Positions 24,231 to 26,831 of a DNA stretch of 26,831 bases are shown here, one piece after another. The stretch's first letter is position 1. Each line of letters starts with the position of its first letter. The notes below the pieces were generated by a model. It searched no databases. It worked only from the letters and a program-made list of their open reading frames with translations, and had not been told where the DNA came from. The stretch comes from Gammaproteobacteria bacterium RIFCSPHIGHO2_12_FULL_37_34. GTDB lineage: Bacteria; Pseudomonadota; Gammaproteobacteria; DSM-16500. The stretch is from assembly GCA_001801495.1 (NCBI GenBank), contig MGXW01000110.1, positions 1-26,831 of the forward strand. The letters are read 5' to 3'. The position numbers were made by a program, and so were the translations under genes.

Positions 24231-24989
24231 TCAATTCATATACAACCCACCATTCACATGCAGCGTTTGTCCGGTAATATAGCCTGCTGCAGGTGATGCT
24301 AAAAATACTACAGCTGCCGCCACATCATCAGTGGAACCGATACGCTGCATAGGGATGTGTTGAAAAATGGATTCTCGTTGCGCATCATTAAGCGCATTGG
24401 TCATGTCTGTAGCAATATAACCAGGAGAAACAACATTGGCAGTAATATCTCGCGAACCCACTTCAAGTGCAATAGCTTTAGTAAAACCAATCACACCTGC
24501 TTTGGCAGCTGCATAATTTGCTTGACCAGGATTACCGGTTGAACCTACCACCGAACCAATATTAATAATTCTACCCCACTTTGCTTTTAACATATCCCTA
24601 ATACAAGCCTTTGTGACGCGATAAATAGCATGCAAATCAGTTTCCATCACCCGTAACCATTCTTCCTCTTTCATACGTAAAAAAAGATTATCTTGGGTAA
24701 TAGCAGCATTATTAACCAAAATAGTCACTACTCCAAAACGTTCTTTTATCGCCAATAAGGTTTCATCGATGGAGGACTGTGAAGTAACATTTAATACCAT
24801 ACCACAACCTTCAACATTTGCATCGCGCAGTATGCGAGAAATCTGATCAGCGCCTTCCTTAGTTGTTGCGGTTCCAATCACCACCGCCCCTTCTCGCCCT
24901 AATGCTTGAGCAATTCCACGCCCTATTCCACGACTTGCACCAGTCACTAAAGCAATTTTTGTTTTGAGCAATCCTTCACGCTGAATCAT
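24231..24989 (-). CDS. fabG: 3-oxoacyl-[acyl-carrier-protein] reductase FabG
   Basis: This 252-aa short-chain dehydrogenase reduces 3-oxoacyl-ACP with NADPH in each elongation cycle. The Rossmann motif TGASRGIG (16-23), NNAA (93-96) and catalytic S146, Y159 and K163 (S..13..YxxxK) match FabG spacing. The C-terminal TGQTLHVNGGLYM is typical. The ATG at 24989 overlaps the end of fabD by 14 nt; it adds about eight residues compared with most FabG proteins, but no better start with a ribosome site is visible. It is coupled to fabD and followed by acpP after a 62-nt gap. Confidence 0.97.
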   Translation of the reverse strand: MIQREGLLKTKIALVTGASRGIGRGIAQALGREGAVVIGTATTKEGADQISRILRDANVEGCGMVLNVTSQSSIDETLLAIKERFGVVTILVNNAAITQDNLFLRMKEEEWLRVMETDLHAIYRVTKACIRDMLKAKWGRIINIGSVVGSTGNPGQANYAAAKAGVIGFTKAIALEVGSRDITANVVSPGYIATDMTNALNDAQRESIFQHIPMQRIGSTDDVAAAVVFLASPAAGYITGQTLHVNGGLYMN

Positions 24990-25914
24990 GATGTAACACC
25001 ATATTTAAACTGACTAAATCAGAGGTAGTCATGTACTGCAATTGTTTGTCAATCCGTTTATTCAATCCGGTTAACACGTTGCCTGGTCCACATTCAAGAA
25101 TAGTTGTCACGCCAGATTGAATAAAAAACCGAATCATTTCAACCCACCGAACCGGCATACACAATTGCCTTATTAAACCATTCCTGATTGAATCAACATC
25201 ACTATAATACTTAACATCAACATTATTAAGTATTGGAATCGTAGGTCGTTGCAACTTCACATCGGTTAGCAAGATTGCTAAACGCTCACTCGCTTCCTTC
25301 ATTAATTTACAATGCGAAGGCACACTGACAGGAATCAGCATAGCGATTTTAGCACCTTGTTCTTTGGAAAGCACCAGCGCGCGGAGAATAGCTGGCTTGT
25401 GCCCTGCGATCACAATTTGACCAGGTGCGTTAAAATTTGCCGGGGAAAGTACTTCATGCGGAAGGTTAATGGCTTGCTGACAAATGTGAGCCACCTCTTT
25501 TTCTTCTAATCCAATAATCGCAGCCATGGCTCCTTCATCGCTTGCAACTGCCTCTTGCATGTATTGTCCACGAGCAGCCACTAATTTAACCGCATCAGAA
25601 AAAGCAAGGGTATGTGCGCATAACAGTGCTGTATATTCCCCTAAACTATGTCCCGCCAAAAATTGCGGATGCAGGGGATGTCTCGCTTGAATCAAGCGCC
25701 AAATAGCATAGGAGGCTACTAATATGGCTGGTTGGGTATAGATCGTTTGATCTAATTTTTCAGCAGGACCCTGCTCAACTAATTGCCATAAATCGTAATG
25801 TAACACGTCTGAAGCTTCATCAAATGTCTGTTTTATTTCCTTAAATTTGGTTGCAATATCAGCCAACATACCTACTGTTTGTGAACCCTGCCCAGGAAAA
25901 ACAATGGCTAACAT
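24976..25914 (-). CDS. fabD: Malonyl CoA-acyl carrier protein transacylase FabD
   Basis: This 312-aa enzyme moves malonate from CoA to AcpP, supplying the extender unit. It shows FPGQGSQ (6-12), nucleophile S90 in AGHSLGEYTAL and catalytic H201 (SVPSHCKLM), at nearly the same numbering as E. coli FabD. An AGGA ribosome site lies 10 nt before the ATG. It is the first gene of the long - strand train. The genes usually upstream (fabH, plsX, rpmF) are absent here, and a toxin-antitoxin pair occupies the space, so fabD probably needs its own promoter. Confidence 0.97.
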   Translation of the reverse strand: MLAIVFPGQGSQTVGMLADIATKFKEIKQTFDEASDVLHYDLWQLVEQGPAEKLDQTIYTQPAILVASYAIWRLIQARHPLHPQFLAGHSLGEYTALLCAHTLAFSDAVKLVAARGQYMQEAVASDEGAMAAIIGLEEKEVAHICQQAINLPHEVLSPANFNAPGQIVIAGHKPAILRALVLSKEQGAKIAMLIPVSVPSHCKLMKEASERLAILLTDVKLQRPTIPILNNVDVKYYSDVDSIRNGLIRQLCMPVRWVEMIRFFIQSGVTTILECGPGNVLTGLNKRIDKQLQYMTTSDLVSLNMVLHHDSA

Positions 25915-25949
25915 GAGTCATTCATCCTATTTTTTAGAAGAAAATGATG

Positions 25950-25978
25950 AAAATAGCGAGTTTAATAATTAAACGCAA
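25950..25978 (-). promoter_or_regulatory. Candidate promoter and operator-like palindrome upstream of fabD
   Basis: On the - strand TTGCGT (25973-25978) and TATTTT (25950-25955) are separated by 17 nt, a moderate sigma-70 match. Between them lies a perfect 7-bp inverted repeat around one base, GTTTAATTATTAAAC (25960-25974), which could bind a regulator of fatty-acid synthesis. Neither assignment is certain, but some promoter is expected because the yafQ-like stop lies about 90 nt upstream. Confidence 0.4.
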
Positions 25979-26005
25979 GTTGATAATAGGCTGGTCTTAC
26001 GCTTT

Positions 26006-26278
26006 TTAGGCAAAGAGCTCACTGTGTGAGCCTGTTCTAACCAAAATAAGTTTATTATCTGATTTTTGGTAAATCAGCAGCCAGTCGGATCTAATGTGGC
26101 ATTCTCTATATCCGTTCCATTCTCCAATAAGTGCATGATCTCGTAATTTAGGAGGAGGCGGTTTATCGAGCGCTAATAATTCTACAGTTGTTAAAAACTC
26201 TTTCCGTGAATAACGACCTGATGCGGCAATTTTTTTATAGTCACGTTTAAATTGAGTTGTTTCAATTATTTCTCGCAC
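26006..26278 (-). CDS. YafQ-type mRNA interferase toxin (RelE superfamily)
   Basis: This 90-aa protein is predicted to cleave mRNA on the ribosome when freed from its antitoxin. The residues that define the E. coli YafQ active site are present with a constant offset of two: H48, H61, D65, W66, H85 and F89 (in LRDHAL, ECHIRSDWLLIY and RTGSHSELF). The start is a GTG at 26278, overlapping the end of the antitoxin gene by 13 nt, which is normal for this pair. The gene looks intact and presumably active when unmasked. It reads toward fabD in the same direction. Confidence 0.93.
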   Translation of the reverse strand: MREIIETTQFKRDYKKIAASGRYSRKEFLTTVELLALDKPPPPKLRDHALIGEWNGYRECHIRSDWLLIYQKSDNKLILVRTGSHSELFA

Positions 26279-26532
26279 GCTTTATCCCAATCCTTTTTAA
26301 GTTGCCCAAGAGATGTTTTTTTAAGATGCTTTCTCTCCTTTACTTCCTGGATTGCGGTGCGTGTAATTGGATTTGGGATATTGATAGAAAAAGGAATTTT
26401 ATGCTCCGCTACAGATTGATAAATAAAAATTCGAACCGCCTCACTAAGCGTAAGCCCCATATGGTCAAATACCTTAACCGCTTTCTCTTTCATTTTTGGG
26501 TCAATTCGAGAACGGATAATGCAATCAGTCAT
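26266..26532 (-). CDS. DinJ/RelB-type antitoxin
   Basis: This 88-aa protein has an N-terminal ribbon-helix-helix DNA-binding part (about 1-50: DCIIRSRIDPKMKEKAVKV, GLTLSEAVRIFIYQSV) and a charged C-terminal toxin-binding tail (EVKERKHLKK...DWDKACEK), the layout of RelB/DinJ antitoxins. The ATG at 26532 is chosen because a TGAGGG ribosome site lies 7 nt before it; an in-frame TTG at 26538 overlaps that region. With YafQ it should repress their shared promoter. Confidence 0.92.
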   Translation of the reverse strand: MTDCIIRSRIDPKMKEKAVKVFDHMGLTLSEAVRIFIYQSVAEHKIPFSINIPNPITRTAIQEVKERKHLKKTSLGQLKKDWDKACEK

Positions 26533-26556
26533 AATCAAACCCTCATTTTTTACATC

Positions 26557-26594
26557 TGTAGCTACATTATAGCCACAACTGAAAGATTTAACAA
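26557..26594 (-). promoter_or_regulatory. Toxin-antitoxin promoter with palindromic operator
   Basis: On the - strand a -35 box TTGTTA (26589-26594), a 17-nt spacer and a perfect -10 box TATAAT (26566-26571) precede the antitoxin. A perfect 10-bp palindrome TGTAGCTACA (26557-26566) touches the downstream edge of the -10 box, an ideal place for the ribbon-helix-helix antitoxin to block transcription. The promoter is well supported; the operator role is inferred from position. Confidence 0.62.
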
Positions 26595-26719
26595 GTTTCA
26601 GATAAGCAGCAGATAAGCGAATAGAATAATCTAGAAAACGTAACTATTGCGCCTCTTCTTCTCCCCTTCATTTTGCTTAGGCGGAAGGTTGTAGGCTTGA
26701 AAAAAAGCGCTATAGTGGT

Positions 26720-26831
26720 ATTGACCCTTCGAGACGATCGATTTTGTTTTCCGTTCGTGCTGAGGGTCGCGCGCAGCGCGACGTCTCGAAGCACGATCGG
26801 AAACAAAATCGATCTCCTCAGGGCAAACGGA
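26720..26831 (+). mobile_element. Palindromic MITE-like element, copy 3, left end missing, right end beyond the window
   Basis: Homology to copy 1 starts at ATTGACCCTTCGAGACG and runs to the window edge. The outer terminal segment (CTCAGTACACGAC...) is absent on the left, so this copy is truncated or a variant. It shares the REP-like left arm of copy 1, has an extra T and a CCGTTCG change in that arm, and a GTCGCGC-GCA-GCGCGAC centre. The right arm matches the other copies up to the last visible base. The interval 26539-26719 otherwise holds only the toxin-antitoxin promoter; I see nothing coding in it. Confidence 0.8.

Noticed and set aside
26588..26806. 72-aa frame on the - strand running into the third palindromic element
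   Set aside because: It begins inside the repeat, has no ribosome site or family resemblance, and is rich in basic residues because of the repeat; it is a chance frame.
1..26831. tRNA, rRNA or CRISPR array
   Set aside because: I saw no cloverleaf-like tRNA sequence, no rRNA segment and no regularly spaced short repeats; the only dispersed repeats are the three palindromic elements.

Overview
The window is a low-GC (about 40% by eye), densely packed chromosomal segment of a gammaproteobacterium. The evidence is the gene order fabD-fabG-acpP-fabF-mltG-tmk-holB-x-tatD, the lipoprotein exporter genes lolC/F-lolD followed by comEC (a two-membrane cell), and SMC rather than MukB next to ligA. Several proteins suggest a host-associated or intracellular lineage, possibly Legionellales-like. 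These are a predicted F-box plus helical-repeat protein and a Q/P-rich coiled-coil protein with a weak nuclear-localisation-like motif. The taxonomic placement is inference.

Region 1 (1-5670, + strand) is accessory in character. It holds the 3' end of a TorF-like (Gcw_chp/TIGR02001) outer-membrane protein gene, then a 1324-aa NRPS-like reductase: half condensation domain, adenylation domain, carrier protein, thioester reductase. The adenylation domain appears to carry a PilZ-like domain between its A8 and A9 motifs. A separately promoted 370-aa protein of unknown function follows.

Region 2 (5685-12751) holds ligA and smc on the - strand, 6 nt apart with no zipA between them, and a divergent two-gene two-component system on the + strand (membrane histidine kinase and single-domain receiver).

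Region 3 (12780-25914, all - strand) is a near-continuous gene train. In transcription order it runs fabD, fabG, acpP, fabF (fatty-acid synthesis), mltG (peptidoglycan), tmk and holB (DNA replication), an F-box/36-aa-repeat protein, tatD, lolC/F, lolD (lipoprotein export) and comEC (DNA uptake). Many junctions overlap by 4-14 nt. In Pseudomonas and many relatives the slot between holB and tatD is occupied by pilZ; here the F-box protein gene sits there, with a 4-nt ATGA overlap to holB.

Region 4 (25915-26831) replaces the rpmF-plsX-fabH genes usually found upstream of fabD. It holds a DinJ/YafQ-type toxin-antitoxin pair with a recognisable promoter and operator, and then a repeat.

Three copies of an approximately 150-bp palindromic element lie between genes, at 20560-20711, 23748-23897 and from 26720 to the window end. 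The first two have identical ends (CTCAGTACACG...CGTGTACTGAG) and each is flanked by its own 9-bp direct repeat, so they are transposed miniature elements (MITE-like). One copy has perfect 61-bp arms. It lies between acpP and fabF, where it would place a very stable hairpin in the transcript.
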